This document shows, in pieces, positions 1-7,903 of a stretch of 56,376 bases of DNA. The translations under genes were made by a program, and so were the position numbers. This DNA is from Pseudogemmobacter humi (GTDB lineage Bacteria; Pseudomonadota; Alphaproteobacteria; Rhodobacterales; Rhodobacteraceae). Every line of letters starts with the position of its first letter. The first letter of the stretch is position 1. The stretch spans positions 1-56,376 of the forward strand of contig NZ_UXAW01000032.1 of the NCBI RefSeq assembly GCF_900609055.1, read 5' to 3'. Under the pieces are notes generated by a model. The model searched no databases. It was not told where the DNA came from and saw only the letters and a program-made list of their open reading frames with translations.

Positions 1-104
1 GGTTCCTGCGTTTCCGCATTCCTGATCTCCTCGTCATTGGAGACCAGCAAACGTCAGATCGTAGCTTCCGTCACTGTCCGATTTCCGGGGAGTAGCTCAG
101 TTCA
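1..104 (-). mobile_element. probable end of an IS3-like insertion sequence, cut by the window edge
   Basis: On the minus strand the IS5 transposase reading frame is interrupted just after its GGMN residues, and a new sequence begins with TGAGCTACTCCCCGG, which resembles the TGA-type ends of IS3-family elements. An ATG at 19 preceded by a GGAG-type ribosome binding site begins MRKRRN, as in many IS3 OrfA proteins. The interruption is seen directly; the family assignment is inferred from very little sequence. Confidence 0.35.
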
Positions 105-473
105 TGCCGCCTTTGGTTCGTCCGATCTGGCGCGCACGCCCCCTTTTTTGACCCGTAGGCTCGACGCCGTGCGGTGCGCCTTGAGGTAGGTCGCGTCGAT
201 CATGATGGTCTTGTGTTCGGCGCGCTCGGTGGCCAGGCCCACCATGATCCGGGCGAAGACCCCATTGTCGCTCCAGCGCTTCCACCTGTTGTAGAGGGTC
301 TTCGCCGGGCCGTATTCCTTCGGCGCATCACGCCAGCATAACCCATTGCGATTGATGAATATTATGCCACTCAGGACGCGACGATCATCGACGCGGGGCT
401 TGCCATGGCTCTTCGGAAGGAAAGGCTTGAGGCGCTCCATCTGGGCGTCGGAAAGCCAGTAAAGGTTGCTCAT
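102..473 (-). pseudogene. IS5-family transposase, N-terminal half (frameshift type, truncated)
   Basis: This encodes the N-terminal DUF4096-type domain of an IS5-group transposase: MSNLYWLSDAQMERLKPFLP at the start, then the DDRRVLSGI and WRDAP motifs and the start of the catalytic domain (MIDATYLKAHRTASSL). In this frame it ends after 123 residues. A run of six A followed by G on the coding strand (149-143) is a typical -1 slippage site. The -1 frame continues with RARQIGRTKGGMN, the expected start of the second ORF of such elements, and is then cut off near 104. The rest of the catalytic domain is absent, so the enzyme cannot be functional from this copy unless the missing part lies beyond the inserted element. 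Confidence 0.8.
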
Positions 474-536
474 GATTCAGGTCTCCTTGCGGGGCCTGAA
501 TCATGCCAAGGTCCTGAAATCAATGGGTCCTGAGCC
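103..536 (-). mobile_element. IS5-family element, truncated
   Basis: The promoter-side end is intact: a terminal repeat GGCTCAGGACCC (minus strand, 536-525) lies beside a CTAG sequence, the kind of target often used by IS5-group elements. The transposase starts at 473. The distal half of the element is missing within the window because another element seems to have inserted at about 104. The assignment rests on the transposase sequence and the terminal repeat. Confidence 0.7.
472..504 (-). promoter_or_regulatory. hairpin enclosing the transposase ribosome binding site
   Basis: A perfect 10-bp inverted repeat, ATGATTCAGG and CCTGAATCAT, spans 472-481 and 495-504. On the transcribed strand one arm includes the transposase start codon and the 13-base loop holds the purine-rich GCAAGGAGA. 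Such structures in IS elements are known to limit translation from read-through transcripts; that role here is inferred. Confidence 0.5.
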
Positions 537-599
537 TAGAAAACAACCAAAACCTGTCCAGATGAACCGAACCACCTCTGGCATCAAGGCCGCCTCATG

Positions 600-847
600 C
601 TAGCTGCTTCGTCCCTGCCTCTGTTGGCTTGGATTGAGAATGAATCGATCCGGTTCTGATGTCCGGATTTTGCAGATGTATTCGTATGGCGAGTGGCCGC
701 CGGGGGTCTTGAGCCGTCGGGCGACGTTGCAGGTTGCCGGGAAGTCCATCAGGTGAGTGCGCAACTGCTCGTGGGTTTCGTAGTGGAACCGCTTGACGGT
801 CGCTTCTTTGATCGAGCGGTTCATCCGCTCGACCTGGCCGCCCCTCG
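600..847 (-). pseudogene. IS481-family transposase C-terminal remnant
   Basis: The reading frame shows GQVERMNRSIKEATVKRFHY, then HEQLRTHLMDF and ARRLKTPGGHSPYEYICKI, followed by TSEPDRFILNP near the end. This is the C-terminal part of the integrase catalytic domain and tail of IS481-family transposases. The N-terminal helix-turn-helix and most of the DDE domain are missing: upstream of about 848 the frame no longer resembles a transposase. A shorter, more decayed copy of the same tail lies at 39754-39862 in the same orientation. Confidence 0.75.
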
Positions 848-848
848 G

Positions 849-873
849 GAAAACAGTCCGCCGGACTGTTTTC
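849..873. repeat. 25-bp near-perfect palindrome at the IS481 remnant border
   Basis: The arms GAAAACAGTCCG (849-860) and CGGACTGTTTTC (862-873) are exact reverse complements around a single central C. The palindrome lies exactly where similarity to the IS481 transposase stops. It may be a dispersed palindromic element of this genome or a recombination scar. No other full copy was noticed in the window. Confidence 0.6.
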
Positions 874-1041
874 TGATCTTCGCGGCTGCACGGATGGTTC
901 GGTTTCGTTACTCCGGGACTGCAAACTTGATGGGAACAGGGCCAGACTTCGGCCAGGATATCAGCAGAAATGACATGGCAACGTGCAGGTTCTTTGGCCC
1001 CAGGGAGGCGCTGGTTCCTCTGGAGGACCAGCGCACCGGGC
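874..1041. other. short non-coding stretch with no recognised feature
   Basis: The bases between the palindrome and the thiolase stop codon hold no convincing gene. An open frame on the minus strand crosses it only as a fusion of unrelated sequences (a shadow of the thiolase and the IS remnant). Confidence 0.4.
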
Positions 1042-2223
1042 TCAAACCCGTTCCAGTGCGATTGCCGTGGCCTCCCCCCCGCCAATGCACACCGATGCCA
1101 CACCCCGGCGCAAGCCGTGGCGTTGCAGTGCCGACAGCAATGTCACGATAATCCGCGCGCCGCTGGCACCGATCGGATGGCCCAGGGCGCAGGCGCCGCC
1201 GTGGATGTTCACCTTGTCATATGGAAGGTTCAGCGATCTCATCGCCGCCATGGCGACAACAGCAAAGGCCTCGTTGATCTCGAAAAGGTCGATGTCGCGC
1301 AGTGCCCAGCCGGTGCGGGCGGACAGGGCCTCCATCGCGCCGATGGGGGCGGTGGCGAACCTCGCGGCGGCTTGCGCATGGGTGGCATGGCCCCGGATCA
1401 CCGCCAGCGGAGTCAGGCCGCGCGCCTCGGCCACGGATCGCCGCATCAGAAGCATCGCGGCCGCCCCGTCAGAGATGGAGGACGCATTGGCGGCTGTCAC
1501 CGTGCCGCCCGACCGGAAGGCGGGTTTCAGATGCCGGATCTTCTCGGGCCTTGCCTTGCCGGGCTGCTCGTCGATCGCAACCGGGTCGGGTCTGCCTGCC
1601 ACCGTGACAGGCGCGATTTCAGCCTCGAATGCGCCGCTGGCGATGGCGGCCTTTGCCCGTTCAAGCGAGGTGAGGGCATAGCTGTCCTGATCCTCGCGGG
1701 TAAAGGCAAATTCGGCCGCGCAATCCTCGGCAAAGGTGCCCATCAGGCGGCCCTTGTCATAGGCGTCTTCCAGACCGTCAAGGAACATGTGGTCCCTGAT
1801 CGCACCGTGTCCCATCCTATATCCGCCCCGCGCCCTATTCAGCAGATAGGGCGCGTTCGTCATGCTCTCCATTCCGCCCGCGACCACGATATTCGCGCTT
1901 CCCGCCAGCACCAGGTCATGGGCCAGCATCGCGGCCTTCATCCCCGAGCCGCACATCTTGTTGACGGTTGTGGCGCCGGCGGACAGCGGCAACCCCGCGC
2001 CCAGACCCGCCTGCCGTGCCGGGGCCTGCCCCAGCCCCGCGGGCAGAACGCAACCCATCAGCACCTCTTCGACCATATCGGGCGCAAGCCCCGCCCTTGC
2101 GACGGCCGCCGCAATCGCGGTGGCACCCAGAGCGGGCGCGGTGACGGCAGCCAGATCGCCCATCAACCCGCCAAGCGGGGTGCGGGCCATTCCGACGATG
2201 ACAATCGGATCTTCAATGCTCAT
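1042..2223 (-). CDS. acetyl-CoA C-acetyltransferase (thiolase)
   Basis: This 393-residue biosynthetic-type thiolase is the usual family length. The acyl-accepting cysteine is C91 (NKMCGSGMKA), the NEAFA loop follows, the catalytic histidine is H349 (ALGHPIGASG) and the second cysteine is C379 (CIGGGEA); these match the C89/H348/C378 triad of the Zoogloea enzyme. It would cleave acetoacetyl-CoA with CoA to two acetyl-CoA, or run in reverse. It lies 27 bp downstream of a type II 3-hydroxyacyl-CoA dehydrogenase-like gene, so the pair forms the last two steps of a C4-CoA route. This fits the nearby operon for 2-hydroxyisobutyryl-CoA mutase. Substrate chain length cannot be read from the sequence. 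Confidence 0.9.
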   Translation of the reverse strand: MSIEDPIVIVGMARTPLGGLMGDLAAVTAPALGATAIAAAVARAGLAPDMVEEVLMGCVLPAGLGQAPARQAGLGAGLPLSAGATTVNKMCGSGMKAAMLAHDLVLAGSANIVVAGGMESMTNAPYLLNRARGGYRMGHGAIRDHMFLDGLEDAYDKGRLMGTFAEDCAAEFAFTREDQDSYALTSLERAKAAIASGAFEAEIAPVTVAGRPDPVAIDEQPGKARPEKIRHLKPAFRSGGTVTAANASSISDGAAAMLLMRRSVAEARGLTPLAVIRGHATHAQAAARFATAPIGAMEALSARTGWALRDIDLFEINEAFAVVAMAAMRSLNLPYDKVNIHGGACALGHPIGASGARIIVTLLSALQRHGLRRGVASVCIGGGEATAIALERV

Positions 2224-2250
2224 TGGATTCTTCCCTTGATACGGCCTGCG

Positions 2251-3018
2251 TCAGCGCGGGGCCATGCGCAAGGCGCCGTCCAGACGGATCACCTCGCCGT
2301 TCAGCATCTGGTTTTCGACGATATGGCGCACCAGCGCTGCATATTCCTGCGGCTGCCCCAGCCGGGGCGGAAAGGGAACCGAGGCGCCCAGGGCATCCTG
2401 CACATCCTGCGGCATCCCGGCCATCATCGGCGTCGCGAAAATGCCGGGCGCTATGGTCACGACACGGATGCCGTGACGGGCCAGTTCCCGCGCCGCGGGC
2501 AGGGTCAGCGCCGCCACCCCGCCCTTGGACGCCGCATAGGCGGCTTGGCCGATCTGTCCGTCCTGCGCGGCGATCGAGGCCGTATTGACGATCACTCCGC
2601 GATCTTCCCCCGGCGCGGCGGGCTGCCGCGCCATCGCCTCGGCCGCGAGCCGCAACATGTTGAAGGTGCCGACCAGATTGATGGTCACGGCCCGGGCAAA
2701 GCTGTCGAGCCGATGCGGCCCCTCGCGCCCCAGGATCTTCTCTCCCGGGGCCACTCCTGCGCAGTTCACCAGCCCGTCGATCCGGCCAAAGGCGGCCAGG
2801 GCGGCGGCAATCGAGGCGCGGCCATCCGCTTCGCTGGTCACATCGGCACGGTGGAACAGCGCGGCTTTCCCCAGCCGGTCCTGCATCGCCTGACCGGCTT
2901 CGGCGTTCAGGTCGATCAGCACGGCACGTCCGCCGCCCGCGGTCACCATCCCGGCCACTGCCGCGCCCAGGCCCGAGCCCGCGCCGGTCACCAGAAAGAC
3001 CCGATCCCCGATCTGCAT
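2251..3018 (-). CDS. short-chain dehydrogenase, 3-hydroxyacyl-CoA dehydrogenase type II-like
   Basis: The protein has 255 residues from the ATG at 3018; the frame is open further upstream but lacks SDR sequence there. The Rossmann motif TGAGSGLG is at residues 11-18, D36 at the end of strand 2 suggests NAD, NCAG is at 85-88, and the catalytic residues are S148, Y161 and K165 (YAASK). The overall pattern resembles HSD10-type enzymes that oxidise (S)-3-hydroxyacyl-CoA. With the thiolase just downstream it would turn 3-hydroxybutyryl-CoA into acetoacetyl-CoA. It is divergent from an AraC-type regulator gene, 105 bp away. Function within the SDR family is inferred mainly from context. Confidence 0.8.
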   Translation of the reverse strand: MQIGDRVFLVTGAGSGLGAAVAGMVTAGGGRAVLIDLNAEAGQAMQDRLGKAALFHRADVTSEADGRASIAAALAAFGRIDGLVNCAGVAPGEKILGREGPHRLDSFARAVTINLVGTFNMLRLAAEAMARQPAAPGEDRGVIVNTASIAAQDGQIGQAAYAASKGGVAALTLPAARELARHGIRVVTIAPGIFATPMMAGMPQDVQDALGASVPFPPRLGQPQEYAALVRHIVENQMLNGEVIRLDGALRMAPR

Positions 3019-3123
3019 AACCGCCACCCCTGTTGCTGTGCGGGGCAAGGATAATGCGCCGCAACTGGCAAACAATGACATCCCAAGCCTTGATCTGTGA
3101 TCGGAAATGTCAATCATTCAGCC

Positions 3124-4110
3124 ATGAACCCGCGCAAAGTCACCCCCGGATTCGTCGAGGATGCCCTGGCCTGCATGGCTGCCGCAGGGTGCGACGCGGC
3201 ACCTGCGCTCAAAGCTGCCGGAATCGTCACGCCACTGGATGGCCCGGTTTCGGCCGAGGCCTATGGCCGGTTCTGGCACCTCTGTGCCCTGGCGATGCAG
3301 GATGAATTCTTTGGCCTTGGCGCCCGGCCGATGCGACCGGGCAGCTTTGCGCTGATGTGCCATGCCCTGTTGCAGGCGCGCGATCTCGGTGCCGCGATGC
3401 GCCGGGCCCTGCGGTTCCTGAACGTGGTGCTGGACCATCCGCAGGGCCGCATCGTGACGCGCAACGGAGTGGCCGAGATCACGCTGGACCGGACGGATGG
3501 CCCCCATCAGGCCTTTGCCTGCCGCACCTATTGGCTGATCCTTCTGGGCGTATGCTGCTGGCTGGCAGGGCGGCGCATCCCCCTGTTACAGCTGGATTTT
3601 GCCTGCCCCGTTCCGGCTGAACGACAAGACTATCTGCAATTCTTCGGCGTTCCCGTGCGGTTCGATCAGCCGCAGAGCAGACTGGTGTTCGATGCCCGCC
3701 ACCTGTCGCTGAAACTGTTGCGCAGCCCCAGGGCGCTGGAGCAGTTCCTGCGAGAGGCGCCCGGCAATATCCTGATCCGCTATCGTCAGGATGGCGGCAC
3801 GGCTGACCGCCTGCGCCGCCGGCTGGCCGCGCAGCCCCCCGCCGGCTGGCCGGAGATCGGGACCATTGCCGCCGAACTGCGCCTGTCTCAGGCCACCCTT
3901 CGCCGCCGCCTGCGGGCCGAGGGGCAGAGCTTTGCCGCCATCAAGGCAGACATCCGCCTGCGCCATAGCCAACGTCTGTTGCGGGAAACCCCGCTCAGCC
4001 TTGCCGAGATCGCCGCCGAGCTGGGCTATAGCGAACCCGGCGCCTTCATTCGCGCCTTTCGCGGCTGGACCGGGCAGAACCCCGGCGCCTTCCGCAAGGC
4101 CGCCACCTGA
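3124..4110 (+). CDS. AraC-family transcriptional regulator
   Basis: About 328 residues. The N-terminal two thirds resemble the Arabinose_bd-type effector domain found in OruR/ArgR-like AraC regulators. The last 90 residues hold two helix-turn-helix motifs (IGTIAAELRLSQATLRRRLR, then LAEIAAELGYSEPGAFIRAF), followed by the typical GQNPGAFR end. A GTG at 3097 is an alternative start; neither has a clear ribosome binding site. It is divergent from the dehydrogenase-thiolase pair and convergent with the LysR gene (3-bp gap). It is a good candidate for controlling the dehydrogenase-thiolase pair, and perhaps the mutase operon, in response to a small carboxylate or amino acid. Confidence 0.85.
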   Translation: MNPRKVTPGFVEDALACMAAAGCDAAPALKAAGIVTPLDGPVSAEAYGRFWHLCALAMQDEFFGLGARPMRPGSFALMCHALLQARDLGAAMRRALRFLNVVLDHPQGRIVTRNGVAEITLDRTDGPHQAFACRTYWLILLGVCCWLAGRRIPLLQLDFACPVPAERQDYLQFFGVPVRFDQPQSRLVFDARHLSLKLLRSPRALEQFLREAPGNILIRYRQDGGTADRLRRRLAAQPPAGWPEIGTIAAELRLSQATLRRRLRAEGQSFAAIKADIRLRHSQRLLRETPLSLAEIAAELGYSEPGAFIRAFRGWTGQNPGAFRKAAT

Positions 4111-4113
4111 CCG

Positions 4114-4971
4114 TCAGAACTGCGGCAACTGGCGGTGGATATGCTCGCCGAAGGCCTTGACCGCGGCCGCGGGCCGTTCTTCGGCATAGCTGACCAGCAC
4201 TCCGATATGCGGAAGACGCGGCAGGTGCTTTTCCTGCACATGCAGATCCGCCGGCACCGCCTTTTGCGTGAATACGCTGATCGCCAGACCCGAGCGCGCA
4301 ATGGCGATCAGCCCGGCCAGGCTGTTGCTGGCAAAGGCGATGCGGTATTTCATCTGCACTCGCTCCATCGCCTCGCAGGCCGCGCGATGATCCATGGTGT
4401 TCGAGGCCGACAGCGCCAGCGGCACCACATCGCCATAGAATTGCAGCGCCAGATTCTGCTTGTTGCCGACCCAGACCAGCCGTTCATGGCGCAGGATCAC
4501 GTCCTTTTCCGTCGGATGTGGGGTCGAGACCAGCGCAAGGTCGATCTGGCGCTGCTGCAACAGCTTGCGCAGTTCCACCGTCGGCGCGGACACGACGTTG
4601 ATATCCACCGACGAATGCACCGCCCCAAAGGTCTGGATCAGCGAGGGACCGAAGGCGATGAGATAATCCTCGGGGCAACCGAAACTGATCGAGCCATAAA
4701 GTCCCTTGTTCGAGAATTCCGAGATCGCCTCGTCATGGGCCTTCAGGATACGTTCCGCATAGACCAGAAACCGCTCGCCGCTTTCCGTCAGCCGGATGCC
4801 GCTGCCCGAGCGGTGGAACAGCGTATGCTCCATCGTCTCCTCCAGCCGCTGGATCTGCATGGTCACGGCGGATTGCGTGCGCAAAACCTGAATCGCGGCG
4901 GCGCTGAGCGATTTTGACCGCGCGGCACAGACAAAGGTACGCAGCAGCCGAAGATCCATCATGGGCTGCAT
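4114..4971 (-). CDS. LysR-family transcriptional regulator
   Basis: From the ATG at 4971, which has an AGGA eight bases upstream, the protein has 285 residues; an ATG at 5007 would add 12. The N-terminal winged helix-turn-helix is clear (DLRLLRTFVCAARSKSLSAA, then TQSAVTMQIQRLEE and LFHRSGSGIRLTESG), followed by a periplasmic-binding-protein-like effector domain. It is divergent from dgdA with about 96 bp between starts. This is the classic arrangement of a LysR activator and its target operon, so it most likely controls the dgdA-hcm-liv operon. The co-inducer is unknown but may be the imported amino or hydroxy acid. Confidence 0.88.
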   Translation of the reverse strand: MQPMMDLRLLRTFVCAARSKSLSAAAIQVLRTQSAVTMQIQRLEETMEHTLFHRSGSGIRLTESGERFLVYAERILKAHDEAISEFSNKGLYGSISFGCPEDYLIAFGPSLIQTFGAVHSSVDINVVSAPTVELRKLLQQRQIDLALVSTPHPTEKDVILRHERLVWVGNKQNLALQFYGDVVPLALSASNTMDHRAACEAMERVQMKYRIAFASNSLAGLIAIARSGLAISVFTQKAVPADLHVQEKHLPRLPHIGVLVSYAEERPAAAVKAFGEHIHRQLPQF

Positions 4972-5008
4972 ATCAATAGTCCTGATACCGGGTTTCCATA
5001 CTATCAAT
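4971..5008. promoter_or_regulatory. candidate LysR operator: spaced direct repeats
   Basis: TATCAAT occurs at 4971-4977 and again at 5002-5008, 31 bp apart (about three helical turns), in the otherwise GC-rich gap between the divergent LysR gene and dgdA. The AT-rich repeats are unusual for this DNA. Operator function is inferred; no perfect T-N11-A dyad was found. Confidence 0.35.
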
Positions 5009-5043
5009 TTTACGCAAGGCGCCCGCCGCGTCTAGGGTCATGA

Positions 5044-6375
<1,332 letters not shown>

Positions 6376-6452
6376 CCGGCCACCCCTCCCGCAAAACAAA
6401 CGCAAACGCAGCGCCTGGCAGCACGCCCGGGCGCAGGAAGGAGACTTGTCGC

Positions 6453-6905
6453 ATGACGACACAGAACAACAGCGCACCGGCCGGAACCACCTCATCTGCC
6501 CCGCAGCGCATCCGCGTTCTGGTGGCAAAGCTGGGGCTGGACGGTCATGACCGGGGCGCCAAGGTTGTCGCCCGTATTCTGCGCGATGCGGGAATGGAAG
6601 TGATCTACTCCGGCCTTTACAAGACGCCCGCGCAGGTCGTCGATGCGGCGATACAGGAAGATGTCGATGTGATCGGGGTCAGCCTGCTGTCCGGCTCTCA
6701 TGGTCCGCTGTTCGGCGCCTTGTGCCAGCAATTGCGCGACAAGGGCGCCGGGCATGTGCTGGTGGTGGCAGGCGGCGTGATCCCCGAACAGGATTATGCC
6801 GGGCTTCTGGAAAGCGGCGTCAACGCCATCGTGCCGCAAGAGGCGCGGTCCGAACTGATCGTCACCACCATCCGCGATATGGTCGCGGCGCGGGGACCGA
6901 TCTGA
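6453..6905 (+). CDS. hcmB: 2-hydroxyisobutyryl-CoA mutase, small (B12-binding) subunit
   Basis: The 150-residue protein is a stand-alone cobalamin-binding domain. The base-off motif DxHxxG is D30-x-H32-x-x-G35 (GLDGHDRGAK), with H32 as the lower axial ligand of cobalt. The expected LLSGSH segment and the VAGGVIP loop follow. A strong AGGAAGGAG lies ahead of the ATG. Small separate B12 subunits of this size go with the 560-residue large subunits of isobutyryl-CoA or 2-hydroxyisobutyryl-CoA mutases, not with the fused methylmalonyl-CoA mutase. It is two bases from the G-protein gene, so stoichiometric co-expression is expected. Confidence 0.87.
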   Translation: MTTQNNSAPAGTTSSAPQRIRVLVAKLGLDGHDRGAKVVARILRDAGMEVIYSGLYKTPAQVVDAAIQEDVDVIGVSLLSGSHGPLFGALCQQLRDKGAGHVLVVAGGVIPEQDYAGLLESGVNAIVPQEARSELIVTTIRDMVAARGPI

Positions 6906-6907
6906 CC

Positions 6908-7903
6908 ATGCTCACCGGCAAGAGACAATCCGCCCCGGTTCAGTATCGGCCCTCGGCAGAACTGGTGCCGCAGGTGCTGGGCGGCTCGACAAGTGCCGTG
7001 GCGCGGATGATCACCCGCGCCGAGGCCGAATATGACGAGGCCGCGCCCGCGCTGTCGGATCTCTACCGCCATGGCGGGCGCGCGCATATTGTCGGCATCA
7101 CCGGGGTTCCGGGCGGCGGGAAATCCACCCTGATCTCGGCGCTGATCCGCGATTATGTCGCCGCAGGCCACAAGGTTGCGGTGGTGGCCGTGGACCCGAG
7201 CAGCCCCTATTCCGGCGGTGCGATCCTTGGCGACCGCATCCGTATGGGGCAGGCTGCCGATCCCTCGCGCGCCTTTATCCGCAGCATGGCGACGCGCGGC
7301 CATCTGGGCGGGCTGTCCCGGGCGACGTTTCAGGCGGTCGATGTGCTGGATGCGGCTGGCTATTCGCCGATCCTGATCGAGACGGTGGGTGTCGGTCAGG
7401 ACGAGGTAGAGATTGTCACCGCCGCGCATACCGTGGTCGTCCTGTCGCCGCCCGGCCTTGGCGACGACATTCAGGCCATCAAGGCCGGCGTGATGGAGAT
7501 CGCCGATATCCACGCGATTTCCAAGGCCGACCGTCCCGAGGCAGCCGCCACCGCCGCCGCGATCAAGGCGATGATCGCCCTTGGCTCTGACGCGCCCCGC
7601 TCCGGCTGGCAGACACAGGTGCTGACACTCAGCGCGACGACGGACAAAGGTATCGCGGCACTGGTCGAGGCCATCGACGCGCATCGTGTCCACCTTCAGG
7701 CCAGCGGTGAGCTCGCCCCGCGCGAAGAGGCCATCGCCCGCACCCGCGTGCTGTCCAACATCAACCACCTGATCCGCCGCCGTTTCGACGACGGCACGCA
7801 GGCCATGAGCGCCCAGTTGCAGGCGGTGGCCGGTCGGGCATCCGACCCGCTGACCGCCGCCATGAGGCTGCTTGGCCCTGAGAATACGGAACACCGGACA
7901 TGA
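6908..7903 (+). CDS. MeaB/ArgK-family G-protein chaperone of the B12 mutase
   Basis: The 331-residue GTPase has a P-loop at residues 66-74 (GVPGGGKST), the DPSSPYSGGAILGDRIRM signature, an ETVGVGQDE G3 segment and a SKAD G4 motif. MeaB-type proteins load adenosylcobalamin onto acyl-CoA mutases and eject damaged cofactor. The gene starts two bases after hcmB and its stop overlaps the start of the large mutase subunit (ATGA). The same hcmB-chaperone-hcmA clustering, with a dedicated chaperone (MeaH), is known for 2-hydroxyisobutyryl-CoA mutase loci. The frame is open upstream of the ATG at 6908, but that part only shadows hcmB. Confidence 0.88.
   Translation: MLTGKRQSAPVQYRPSAELVPQVLGGSTSAVARMITRAEAEYDEAAPALSDLYRHGGRAHIVGITGVPGGGKSTLISALIRDYVAAGHKVAVVAVDPSSPYSGGAILGDRIRMGQAADPSRAFIRSMATRGHLGGLSRATFQAVDVLDAAGYSPILIETVGVGQDEVEIVTAAHTVVVLSPPGLGDDIQAIKAGVMEIADIHAISKADRPEAAATAAAIKAMIALGSDAPRSGWQTQVLTLSATTDKGIAALVEAIDAHRVHLQASGELAPREEAIARTRVLSNINHLIRRRFDDGTQAMSAQLQAVAGRASDPLTAAMRLLGPENTEHRT

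Noticed and set aside
600-1103. A single intact 167-codon gene spanning the IS481 tail and the thiolase end
   Set aside because: Only the first 80 or so codons on the C-terminal side match a transposase; the rest overlaps the thiolase gene in another frame.
970-3054. Very long plus-strand open frame opposite the thiolase and dehydrogenase genes
   Set aside because: It is the shadow of two clear enzyme genes on the other strand in GC-rich DNA; the translation is rich in Arg, Gly and His without domains.
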